In this document: positions 47,061 to 58,061 of the stretch, one piece after another
Numbering within the stretch: position 1 is the stretch's first letter
Layout: each line of letters begins with the position of its first letter
Source of the DNA: Bubalus kerabau
Lineage: Eukaryota > Chordata > Mammalia > Artiodactyla > Bovidae
Assembly (NCBI RefSeq): GCF_029407905.1
Contig: NC_073642.1
Location: forward strand, 7,564,001-7,628,000
Reading direction: 5' to 3'
DNA: 64,000 bases
Position numbers and translations under genes: made by a program
The notes under the pieces: generated by a model
What the model was told of the DNA's origin: nothing
What the model saw: the letters and a program-made list of their open reading frames with translations, nothing else
Databases searched by the model: none

Positions 47061-48679
47061 AATGGAGAAGCTTTGAGTAGAGAACTTTTAAATAAAATAT
47101 AATACTTCTGATAGGGCTGTGGATGACCAATGGTAAATGCTTGCTGACCGACAGCATCTACATAGCATCCCATCTACAGTGGGAGTGAAACAAAATGAAC
47201 TACAGAATAACCAAGTCAGTTTAAGACAGTCACCATTCTCTAAGGGTATAGGTATGAAAGAGCAGTTTCTCACAACACTGCCTCAAGCGAACACGTTCTA
47301 AAACTGAGAATCAGCGAAAGCGAGACTCCAAGTTTCATGCGGTTAGAATACAAGGCTAAAGCGTAACTCCAGGGTTTTTTTCTAAATGAAGAAATTACAG
47401 CCTGGTAACTGACATTTAGGGGGACTAAGCCATATCAAAGTATAATTCAGTGACCTTGAGATTACAGAAAGTCAGGATGTCATTCAGTTTTCTCTATCAC
47501 TATTTCAAATGGTAATCAGATTGAAGACCTTTGGTTAGATCTAGATATTTCATATCTCGTTTTATTTCTTTTTAGTTTGTATTTTCTATCCAATCTTAAG
47601 TTAGAGGATATTAGAAAGACCACTCAGGCTATACTGGCCTGATTCTTGTCCCAGATTCACTAATTCCTGAGCACTGGAAAAATCCTTCACCCTCTCCAAA
47701 TCTCTTTGGTTGTAAAGCAGAGAAGACGGTGATCGCTGCACTGCTGCTTTGCAGTACTACTGTGAGAATCTAGCAAGGCAACAGTAAGAAGTGCTTTGAT
47801 AAATTAAGTACTTCGGAAATGTAAGATATATCCTTAAATTGTTCTAAGATACTCTCTGGCCCAAGATTTCTACATAACTGGCTTTTTTTTTTGAAGGTAA
47901 ATATAGTTATTCCTTCTGATCCATAGCTATTCCCTTGGAGCTGTCAGAAAGGAGAGTTGTTCTAGAATTGCAAGACTTATAAAGGCATCTCTATAGCCTG
48001 GCTCTAAATGGGCCTTTAGTGTAGGTTCCAGGGCACTCACTTTGGGTCAGAGCCACTCATGATTCTATTCTAGAGCTCAAGCCAATTTGAACAACTTTCT
48101 AGATTCTAACAGATTGTGTCTCTGATTGTGATTTGGTTCTGACACACAGAACTCTGCATTTTAATTAAGTTTTAGAATTTGAATTAACTTAAGTTTTAGA
48201 GAATATCAATGACTATTTACAGTTTCTGGTTAAATGTTTGTTTCTTAGTCAAAAATATTTTTATGTGCTAGATTTTACAGTCTTCAAATACTTAGAAATT
48301 TACCTTTTGAGATTTTGTAATTGAGGGTATACTTTAAGGAATGTAAAAGTCAACATATAACAACTAGGTATACTTTTTTGTCTCAGCATCAAGTTAAAAA
48401 TTGTAGTGCATTTTTGAGACAGAGATCTACTTTGAGAGAACAGAGATCTGTTCTCACAAATTTTGTCACTGAAACTTCAAGAGTCAAATACTAGGTGAAA
48501 AACAGTATGACATGGTCTAGCCTGGCTCTATCCATGCCCTACCTTCACCTCCACGGCAGTCTCCTAATGTGACCTCAAGATGGGGTGGTGGTGGTGTGTG
48601 TGTCTGTAAAACAGTGACACTCCAATATATTGGTTCTACCCATCAAGGCTCATAATCTCAATGGCACTGATTTCCACAG

Positions 48680-48693
48680 CCACTAGAGGGCAA
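48680..48693 (+). promoter_or_regulatory. CTCF-like motif
   Basis: CCACTAGAGGGCAA matches the CTCF core pattern CCASYAGRKGGCRS at every position except the last. It lies in non-repeat intron. Occupancy cannot be judged from sequence. Confidence 0.45.
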
Positions 48694-48884
48694 TATACTG
48701 CTAGATAATTCATAAATTCACAAGGAAGCATTCATGATTAACTTCTTAAGGGTATAAATAGTGAGATTTAATCTAAGACACATTATTTAATCTTAAACTA
48801 TCATTTGCTAATCATTATTGCATCAGTAAGTAAAGTATTTGCCTAAAAGATACTTAAAATCTGCACATGATATAATCCAACACC

Positions 48885-48975
48885 ACAAGAATTCCATGGC
48901 CAAGAGATTTCCATGGACTGTATAGGCTTTGGGGTCGCAAAGAGTCAGACACGACTTTCACTTTCATCACTTTCA
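48885..48975 (+). mobile_element. Bov-tA 3' fragment
   Basis: 'gaattccatggccaagagat' through 'gtcgcaaagagtcagacacg' to a 'ctttcactttcatcactttc' tail. The 5' head is absent. Confidence 0.8.
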
Positions 48976-49982
48976 GTGTATTTTAGTTATCCAATGTGAA
49001 ACCACATCCAAAACTGTGAGAGTGATCACAAAGTTAAAGAAGAATCTTTAATTTTAAGGACAGAGCACAACCTTATTTGAAAAGAAACAAATTGTGCAAA
49101 ACACACCAGCATGCAAATATATGTAATAATAAAATGTAAAACGAACAGATGCCTTTCCCCCATGCTTTCATGCAATCTAAACCCCTGCCCATGCTAAAAA
49201 CTAAACATTTTCAAGTCTTTAGTTCCCTTAAAGTCACCTAATTAGCAGCTGACTTCGAAATCAGAAGATCAGTTCTGTGAGGTTTGAGTTTTAGTTCCCA
49301 TAGAAAGAGCAACTGAAAGTTATTTTTAGTCAAATTTATTTTCTAGAAGAAAAGCCAATAGAAATCATTTGTTTTTGAAAAAAAGTAACAGCTACTATTA
49401 AGGACAGAGTATCTTCTGATAGAAAAAAAGGAAGTTTGTGTATGTTCAATTAAAGACATTCGTTTTAATAAACAGGGAACCCCCTTGTGGTTCAGATTGT
49501 CTCATGCAGGATGAAATAATTCTAACTCTGTGAAAAAGGTGACCTCACCAAAAATGATGTAATCTTTTTGAAAGAAAGAGAAACAACACAAGACAGTGTG
49601 TTACAATCTGAGGAACTGTGAGGGTGAAGTCATTTTCTAAAAATATATTAATAATTTGGGGAACTATATAAGGTATTTTATATCTTTCCTTAAAAAATTC
49701 TTTAACATGTCTTATGATCATGGGCAGCTATTGTTTATAAAGGCTCTATTTCAAAGTTTCCAGAACAAATAAAACAGGTCAAGATATATAATTATAAGTA
49801 GAAAAACCACATTCTGCAGTACCAGTGCTTGGTTCAGTTATTCAAAATGTTTGGACAGTATTTAACAGCAAGAAAAAAAAAATTTGTGTAACAAAGGGAA
49901 CATTACTCAGATAAAAACATTGAAAAGAATTAGTACTTTCCATATCTTTTTCAATTCCATTCAAGTAGAAACCCACACTCAC

Positions 49983-50006
49983 CAACTCCAATTCCTCTTC
50001 CTCCGA
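49983..50006 (-). CDS. MEF2A: MEF2A beta microexon (24 nt)
   Basis: Encodes SEEEELEL in phase 0, the acidic MEF2 beta domain, which raises transactivation and is known to be included mainly in brain and striated muscle. The acceptor context on minus is ..cttatgtgctgagtgcag and the donor GTGAGT begins at 49982. Inclusion or skipping keeps frame with NTQR in the next exon. The pyrimidine tract is displaced away from the AG: an AGTAAC-type branch region and 'ctctcttattcctctt' come first, then a purine/UGC-rich segment with two TGC triplets just before the AG. This is the arrangement described for SRRM4-dependent neural microexons. The exon is far too short to appear as an ORF. Confidence 0.96.
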
Positions 50007-51602
50007 CTGCACTCAGCACATAAGAGGAATAAGAGAGTTACTAAGACTGTTGGTACTTGAATATAAAATACTTCTTTAGAAAAACATGTTATCTGAACAC
50101 TATGAGTTGTTTGGAAATCTAAAGAGAATGATTATATAGGCAGTGAGTACAAATATACATTATTTATTGTCTCTGTACCTGTAGCTGACTTCAAAAGACA
50201 GGAAAGATTCTTTTAAATTCTCTAGGGCCAGGATTTAAAGACCCTCCTACCCCAGTTTGTTCTGTTCTTATGCCATGCTGGGATAACATATAAAAGGATT
50301 TCCTAATCGTGAAACTAGTTTCTGTTTGGAATCTGGAGAACGCTAACACTATTTTTTTGTTTTTGTTTGTTCAGATGCTGAGTTGTGCCCAACTCTTTGT
50401 GACTCCATGAACTGCAGCACGTCAGGCTTCCTGTCCTTCACCATCTCCCGGAATTTGGCCAATACTTACATCTAAATCTTCCCATCCCTACCCTACCTGG
50501 TTACACAAGTACATTTATCTTAATTAAATTCTGTGGTGGGCAGAAATTATTTTGTTTTCTTTTTTCCCACAGTAACTAACACAGTATTATGAAACAATAA
50601 GAACTCAAATATTTGTTAATAAGTATAACAGTTTTACAAATTTATATATTTGCAAATATAATTTTCAAATGAGTATAATAATTTCAATGGAGAAAAGCCA
50701 CATAAAGAAAATGAGAGGAGAAATGAACTGATAAATCATACAGAAAAGAGATGAATGAAACATATTGCTCCTTTTCTTTCTACACATATAAAAATATTAA
50801 TATGCTAGAATAATCCAACTAGTTTTTAAAAATTATTTTACTTGAGTTAAGTCAAGCTTCTCTGCCAATCTGCAAAAGGTATCTTTATAAGCATCAGTGA
50901 TCCATGAAGTCCCAATCTGAAAGCAGGTTTATCTGCAGACAACAGTGTGAAAGAGGAGTGAGGCTCATCACTGACTCTGAAAAATAACTACCTGGCCTAT
51001 AAACTGCTGTTTCAAAAGTGGCAAAATCCTCTTCAACTGTTTTGTTATACATATCTTCACCCATCTCCAACTGTTAAGACACAACAAAATACTATAGGTG
51101 TGTGTGTATTCATTTTTCACTTTAAACTACATGGATAACAGTGTAAATACTGATAGTTTCTGGGGCAGATTTTAGAATTCCACAGAGATGCTTCATGAAC
51201 TCTTAAAAAAGACCAAGATAACTGACAAGCTGCTAAATGTCAAACTTGTAGTTTGTCCATCAATTTTGCAGTTTATTACAATTCTTATAAACATATTTCT
51301 ATGCCTTAAATGAAACTTCCTATAGTTTTTATTTCTGAAGGATAGTGGCAGTATTCCACATCCAGTTCCTGAAAGACGAACCAAATGACTAGGATTCTCC
51401 ACTATAAAAATCACTATTTTTCTTTTTATAATCAACGATTATTTGGGGAGTGACATTCTGAGATTTATTAAATATGCTGTTTCTCCTTAATATTTATTAA
51501 ATATCCTGTTTCTCCTTTTTGCTAACTTTAGTACTCATCCATTGACCTTGCCTTCAAGGTCTGCACTGTCGTGTTATAATGGTGATTTGCCATTTCGCTC
51601 AT
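50007..51602. other. MEF2A intron, mostly unique
   Basis: Beginning of the large intron upstream of the microexon. It contains a BovB 3' fragment (listed separately) and otherwise AT-rich unique sequence. The ORF at 51193-51435 has no recognisable domain. Confidence 0.6.
50350..50455 (-). mobile_element. BovB 3'-end fragment
   Basis: 'gttgtgcccaactctttgtg', 'ccatgaactgcagcac' and 'ccttcaccatctcccgga' are the antisense BovB 3' end, about 100 bp in total. Heavily 5'-truncated. Confidence 0.8.
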
Positions 51603-51733
51603 TCTTTCTACAGGCATTGATTAGAATTCTTCTCTAACGAAGAGCTGTCCCTTCTACATTTATTTATTCAATCATTAAGTAACAATCTCATTATTTTTTA
51701 ATTCTTTGTGTTATAATGCAATAATATTATTTT
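51603..51733. repeat. Left copy of ~125-bp direct repeat
   Basis: Starts 'ctttctacaggcattgatta' and runs to 'aataatattatt'. It is about 90% identical by eye to 53031-53157 and directly abuts the poly(T) 3' end of the antisense L1. It resembles old L1 3'UTR sequence. Confidence 0.75.
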
Positions 51734-52966
51734 TTTTTCTTTAAACCTTTATTTTTTGAGCAGTTTAGGCTGACAGCAAAACTGAGGGGCATACAGAGAT
51801 TTTCCATAAACTCACATATACATAGCTTTCCCCATTACCAAAGTGGTACATTTGTTACCATTATCACCCAACATCCCTAGTTTACATTAGGGTTCATTCT
51901 TGGTGTTGCATAATTCTATGGGTTTGTTCAAATGTATCAATCATTATAATATCAGAGTGTTTCACTGCACTAAAATGCTCCGTGCTTTGCCTATTCATCC
52001 CTCCCTTTCTCCAACCCCTGATCTTTTTACTAAAAAAAAGAAAAGTTTTGCCTTTTCCAGAATGTCATATATAGTTGGAATCATGCAGTATGTAGCCTTT
52101 TCAGATTGGCTTCTTTCACTTAGTAACCCATATTTAGTTTTCCTCCATTTCTTTTTATGGCTCAATCACTTATTTCTTTTAGCACTGAAAAGTACTCCAT
52201 TGTCTGGATGTACCACAGTTTATCCAGTTACCCACTGAAGGACATCCTGGTTGCTTCCAAGTTTTGACAATTATGAATAAAGCTGCTATAAACATCCACG
52301 TGCAAGTTTTTATGCAGGTAAATACCAAGGAGTGTGATTACTGGATCATATGGTAAAAGTATGCTTAGTTTTGTAAGTGGAGAAGGAAATGGCAACCCAC
52401 TCCAATATTCTTGCCTAAAGAATCCCGTGGACAGAGGAGCCTGGTGGGCTGCTGCAGAGTCGGTCATGACTGAAGCGACTTAGCATGCATGCGTGCACTG
52501 GAGAAGGAAGTGACAACCCACTCCAGTATTCTTGCCTGGAGAATCCCAGGTACAGAGGAGCCTGGTGGGCTGCCGTCTGTGGGGCTGCACAGAGTTGGAC
52601 ACAACTGAAGCCATTTAGCAGCAGCAGCAGCAGCAGCAGCAGTTTTGTAAGACGTTACCTGTCTTCCAAAGTGGCTTACCATTTGGCATTCCCACCAGCA
52701 ATTTGTGACAGTTCCTATTGTTCCACAAACTCACCAGCATTTAGTGTTCTCACTGTTTCAGATTTTGGCCATTCTAACATGCATGTAGGAGTATATCATT
52801 GTTGTTTATTTTGTGGATCATGCCTATAGTGTTATATCCAAAAATGCATCACCATACCCAAGGTCATTTAGGTTTTCTCATTTATTATTGTCTAAGAATA
52901 TTAGAGTTTCACATTTAAAAATTTTGGTCTGCGATCCATTTTGAGTTAATTTTTGTGAAGAGTCTG
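51734..52966 (-). mobile_element. Old L1, antisense 3' part, with a SINE inside
   Basis: Antisense L1: T-rich 3' end near 51730, 3'UTR ('gagcagtttaggctgacagc'), ORF2 end, to 'gcgatccattttgagttaat' near 52950. It is interrupted by a Bov-A2 at 52378-52640. Decayed throughout. Confidence 0.75.
52378..52640 (+). mobile_element. Bov-A2 SINE with (CAG)n tail
   Basis: Dimeric Bov-A2, with part of the first monomer deleted near 52450, and a tail of about eight CAG units (52617-52640). A perfect 11-bp target-site duplication, agttttgtaag, sits at 52367-52377 and 52641-52651. Confidence 0.95.
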
Positions 52967-53030
52967 AAACCGAGTAGGGCCCTGTTGGGCTCCCAGGCAC
53001 AGAGGCCTTTCTGTCCCCCATTTCTTGTAA

Positions 53031-53480
53031 GCAAGACTTTCTACATGCATTGATTACAATTCCTCTCTAAGAGCTGTCCCTTCTCCATTTATTTATTCAG
53101 TCACTAAGTAACAGTCTATTTTTTATTCTTTGTGTTATAATCCAATAATATTATTATTTATTTTATTGTTTAAATTATTCTAGATCTGGCCATTGGGAGC
53201 TCCTCTGAAAGGTTGGTTCCTGTGACTTGACATGTATTTCCTTATCTGCTGGCCCCTCTGGATCAATGTGTATTTTCCTGGCCCTAGCTCTACAACTGAT
53301 CACTTCTGCAAGGAGGCTTGATTCCTGTCATTGGAAAATAGTGTTTAGAAACTAGGACCTGAGGTCTAGGTGCTCGGTTTCCAGGTGTCACTGATTTAAG
53401 ACTCAGCAGTCAGAGCGAGGAAATATCAGATGTATTCGAATTCATGTGTACATACATCTATACTTTTGTATCTATCTGTA
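53031..53480 (-). mobile_element. Old L1 (MC/MD-like) 3'UTR, includes right repeat copy
   Basis: 53031-53157 is the right copy of the direct repeat. The sequence continues with 'ttgggagctcctctgaaagg' and 'gaaactaggacctgaggtct', typical of antisense L1MC/MD 3'UTR text. The following 340 bp (53481-53820) are AT- and TG-rich with no firm call. Confidence 0.5.
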
Positions 53481-54895
53481 TATATGTTTAAAAAAATACA
53501 TTTATACCGAAACCTCCAATATAAATCCAGGAAAATAGGGTTCATTATAACCTTCCCATTCACCTTGCTTAACTGAAACTTTATTTCTCAAAAAACCTGG
53601 CTTTATCTACAATGTATAGTATTCACTTATTTAAGGGTGTGTGTGTCTGTGTGTGTTTAACAAATTTACCATCTTGAGCGATAGCAAAGTTATTTAGACC
53701 AGTTCATCCCCTTCCATATTATATCACTCATTTTTAATAATTATTCATGTATTTCATCTTGGGTTCCCCTGGAATCCTGGTAGATTTTTTTAACTGCATA
53801 TAGTTAAAAAAAAAAATCACTCTGTATTGTATAGTTTTGTAGGTTTTATCAAAAGCATAGATTCATGTATCCAACAATACAGTATCACATCCCCTCAAAC
53901 ATTCCCTACACTACTCCTTTTGTAGTCAACTTCTCTCCCTACCCCTGGCAACTACGTATCTGTTCTCCATTTTCCAGAATGAAATATAAATGTAATCATA
54001 TCTTTTGGATTTGGCTTCTTTCAATTAGCAAAATTCATTTAAGATTCATTTATACTGTCATGAATTAAATTCATCCTTTTTTTTTTTTTTAATTGCTAAG
54101 CAATATTCCTTTCTGCAGATGTACCAGAGTGTGTATATGCATTCAGCTGCTGGAAGGTTATTTCTGTTGTTTTCTTTGGGGGAAATTAGTGAAAAACACA
54201 GTTTCTGTGTAAGCATGGTTTTCAATTCACTTGAGTAAATTCTCTAGAAGCAAGACTGTTCGGTTGTATGACAAATACATATTTAACTTTATAAGAAGTT
54301 GCCAAACTGCTTTCTGAAGCGGCCCTACTCTTTTGCATTCTAAGTAGGAATACATGAGAATTCCTTTTGTTCTGCATCATTGCCAGAACTTGGCACTTAT
54401 AGTTTTTTTGGTTTTGTTTTTGTAATTTTAGCCACTCTTACCAGGTATGCAGTTGTATCATTCTGGATACAAATCTTCTACTAGATCGCTGATTTTGTAA
54501 ATATTCTCTCCTAATCTGTAGACTGATTTTTTATTCTCTGAACAGGGCCTTTTCATGGAGTGAATCTTAAACTTTGATAAATAGCTATATATCCATTTTT
54601 TATGGACTATGCTTTTGGTGTAATTCTCTAATGTTTTCTTCTAAAGTGTCACAGTTTTGTGTCTTATATTTGGATCTATAATACATTTTGAGTTAACTTT
54701 TGTACAAGGTATGAATTACACTTTGAGGTTCTGTTTTTGTATACTGACGTTAAACTGCTGCAGCACCGTTAGTTGTACTGACTGTCCTTACTCCACTGAA
54801 CCGCCTTACTACCTTTGTAAAACACCAACTGAATATATTTTCTGGGCTCTCTTTGACCTATGGTGCTCATCTTTTTGCCAGTACCACACAGTCTT

Positions 54896-55035
54896 TTAAA
54901 AAATATTTATTTATTTGGCTATGCCAGGTCTTAGTTGCAGCATATGGGATCTAGTTCCCTGACCAGGGATTGAACCCAGGCTCCCTGCATTGGAAACATA
55001 GAGTCTTAGCCACCAGACCACCAGAGAAGTCCCCC
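54896..55035 (-). mobile_element. CHR-type SINE
   Basis: 'tatttggctatgccaggtct', 'tccctgaccagggattgaac' and 'ccaccagaccaccagagaag' mark an antisense tRNA-derived SINE. Confidence 0.85.
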
Positions 55036-55253
55036 ACACATTCACTACTGTAGCTTTTATACTATGTCTTGAAACCAGGAAATGTTAGTCTATCTTGTTC
55101 TCTTCAAAATTGTACTGGCTATTGTAGTTCCTTTGCCTTTCCACACATTCTTAAAATTCGCTTGCTGATACCTACAAAAATCTGTGCTGTGATGTAAACC
55201 AGGGTTGTGTTTAATCTTCCAACCAATTTAGGAAGGAATAACGTCTTGACATA

Positions 55254-55455
55254 GGTTTCCCTGGTGGCTCAGTGGTAAGGAATCTGCCTTCAATGCAGAT
55301 GATGTGGGTTTGATCCTTTTAGGTTGGGAAAATCCCCTGGATAGGAAATGGCTACCAACCTCGATATTCTTGCCTAGAAAATCACATGGACAGAGGAGCC
55401 TGGCTGGCAATAGTCCATGGGGTCACAAAAGAGCTGGACACAACTTAGCAACTGA
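55254..55455 (+). mobile_element. Bov-tA SINE
   Basis: Sense Bov-tA from the 'ccctggtggctcagtggtaa' head to the 'ggacacaacttagcaactg' end, with moderate divergence. Confidence 0.92.
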
Positions 55456-56656
55456 AAACAACGTTATTTGGCTCTTTGGTTTCTTTCAACAATCTTTCAT
55501 AGTTTTAGCGTGAAAATCATATGGTTAGATTTGTAGGTATTTTTTGAGTAATGTTTAAATGATATTTTAAAATTTCATACTCCAACATGAAACTTCCACT
55601 GGAAGATTTTTTGGTAGGTTCTTTATGCTTTTCTACATATTATATCTTCTATGAATGTTTAATTTCTTCCTTCCCAGTATGTATGCTATGCATTTGATTT
55701 TTTTGCCTTACTGCCTCATCTAGGACTTCCAGTATAATGTTGAATATGAGTGGTGAGAATAAAACATCACTGTCTAGTTTCTAATATTATTTTACTAAAG
55801 ACTGAAGTTTCCCCTTATTAAGTATATTAGTTGCAGAATTTCTGAAAACAGTCTTCATTAGGTTAAAAAAGTTCCTTTCTTCTCCTAGTTTGGTGAAACT
55901 TCTTTTTATTATGAATAAAAGTGGAATTCTTTTAACATGGTAAATTATAGTGATAAACTTAGAATCAGCCTTTGGTCTGACTCCTTTTCTCTACTTTAAG
56001 TTTCATTAATTTCTGCTCATTTTTTCCTTTTCTTCTGGTTCCTTTCGGTTAAGTTTGCTCTTTTTTCTCTCCTAAAGTAAAAGCTTACTGATTTGGGACC
56101 TTCCTCTTTTCTAATATAAATGCTATTAATTTCCCCTCTCAAAACTCCTCCTAGTTGGTCTTCAAAATTCTGATATGCTATAGATTTCAAAATTTCTCTT
56201 GCCTCATGAGCTATTTAAAAACATGTTCTTTAATCTCTATATGTGGAGGTTTTCCTGTTGTCTTTCTGTTATTGATTTTATTACGGTCAGAGACTGTAAT
56301 CCATATGATTTCAATTCTTTGAAATTTGCTGAGGTTTTATGACACTGGATACCCTGCTGCATGTTGCAAATGCACTAAAGAAAAAATTTATGTTCTGCTA
56401 TGCAAAGTGAAGGGTTCTATAAATGTCTCTTATCGGGCTGGTTAAATATTTCTCAGTCACCCAGATCCTTAACTGAATTTTCTGCCTACTTGTTCTATCA
56501 ACTACTGAGAGAAGAGTGTTGAATATTCCAACTATAATTATGGATTTTTCTCTTCTACTTTTTAGTTGTATCATCTTTGTTTTCTGTATTTTGAATGTTT
56601 CCTGTTAGGTGCATACACATTAAAGATATTTCTTGGAATATGTAATATTCTTCTTT

Positions 56657-57155
56657 CAGTTCAGTTCAGTTCAGTCGCTCAGGCATGTCCAACTCTTTGT
56701 GACCCCATAGACTGTAGCACACTAGGCTTCCCTGTCCATCACAAACTCCCGGAGCTTGCTCGAACTCACGTCCATCGAGTCGGTGATGCCATCCAACCAT
56801 CTCAACTCCTGTCATCTTCTTCTCCTCCTGCCTTCAGTCTTTCCCAGCATCAAGGTCTTTTCAAATGAGTCAGTTCTTTGCATCAGGTGGCCAAAGTACT
56901 AGAGTTTCAGCTTCAGCATCAGTCCTTCCAATGAATAATTCAGGACTGATTTCCTTTAGGATTGACTGGTTTGATCTCTTTGCAGTCCAATATGAGTCCA
57001 AGGGACTCTCAAGAGTCTTCTCCAATACCACAGTTCAAAAGCATCAACTCTTTGGTGCTCAGCTTTCTTTATGGCCCAATTTGCACATCGATACATGACT
57101 ACTGGAAAAACCATAGCTTTGGTAGACAGACCTTTGTTGGCAAACATTTGTCAGC
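56657..57155 (-). mobile_element. BovB (RTE) LINE, 3' 0.5 kb
   Basis: TTCAG repeats at 56657 mark the 3' end. The minus frame at 56956-57147 keeps the C-terminal BovB text (ALKWRLL-like region, MYRCANWAIKKAEH). Strongly 5'-truncated. Confidence 0.9.
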
Positions 57156-57171
57156 AAATATTCTTTATCCT

Positions 57172-57233
57172 TTTTTTAATTTATTTTATTTTTTTAACTT
57201 TACAATATTGTATTGGTTTTGCCATGTATCAAA
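57172..57233 (-). mobile_element. 62-bp L1 3'-end micro-insertion
   Basis: Contains only the last ~45 bases of the young bovine L1 ('cttgattttggcaa..'-type end, here read as ttttgccatgtatcaaa on plus) plus its A-rich tail. It is bounded by a perfect 12-bp duplication, attctttatcct, at 57160-57171 and 57234-57245. Confidence 0.9.
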
Positions 57234-57894
57234 ATTCTTTATCCTAGATAATATTTCTTATTGTGAAGTCTACATTGTTTGAACTTATTATGGCTGTACT
57301 CGCTTTCTTTTGGCTAATGTTTGCATAGTATATTTTCCTCCATCTTTTTACCTATGTCTTTATATTTAAAGTAGAGTCCTTATAGATATTATATAGTATG
57401 ACCTTTTTATTTTTTTTAAAAAACCAATCTGACATTTTGTCTTTTAACTGATGTTTATTACCATGTTTATTTGTATAGTTGGATTAAAATCTACAATCTT
57501 GTTAGCTATATTTCATTTGCTCCATCTGTTCTTTATTTTTTGCCCTTTCTCCCATTTCTTGGGATATTGAAGCATATTTTGTATTTCCATTTTATCTCTA
57601 TTGCCTTATCATTTATACCTCTTTTTATTTCCTGCAGTTTTACTTGGGTTTACAAAATCTGCTTTCAGTTAATTTGAGTTAAACTTCAAATGTATACTTC
57701 ATCATGTGTAAAGACCTATAAAAGTATATTTCTAATTCTCCGCTCTGTTATCATGTTAGGTTGATAAGTAATTGTGGTTTCGCACTATTGAACTCTGCTG
57801 TTTGATATTGGAATACATTCTTAAGTAAATGTGGTTATGTCACACATCATTTTAATGTACAATTCTCACTTTATTTTTTTGCTAATGACTTACT

Positions 57895-58016
57895 TTGTGT
57901 GTATGTTAATCACAGTCGTGTTCGATTCTTTGTGACCTCATGGAGCCTGCCAGGCTCCTCTGTCCATGGAATTCTCCAGGCAAGAATACCGGAGTGGGTT
58001 GCCACTTCCTCCTCCA
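57895..58016 (-). mobile_element. Bov-tA fragment inside mariner
   Basis: Partial antisense SINE with 12-bp flanks, taatgacttact at 57883-57894 and taataacttact at 58017-58028. It is therefore a genuine insertion younger than the mariner. Confidence 0.88.
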
Positions 58017-58061
58017 TAATAACTTACTACTTGCTGTTTATATTTATTTTAGACTAGTGAA

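Larger units (their letters stand above)
46283..49982. other. MEF2A intron between p38-site exon and microexon
   Basis: 3.7 kb, largely unique and AT-rich, with an old L1M remnant, a CTCF-like motif and a Bov-tA 3' fragment listed separately. No other exon was found. Two TGCATG motifs on the minus strand (49111-49116 and 49169-49174) lie about 0.8-0.9 kb downstream of the microexon in transcript terms. Confidence 0.6.
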
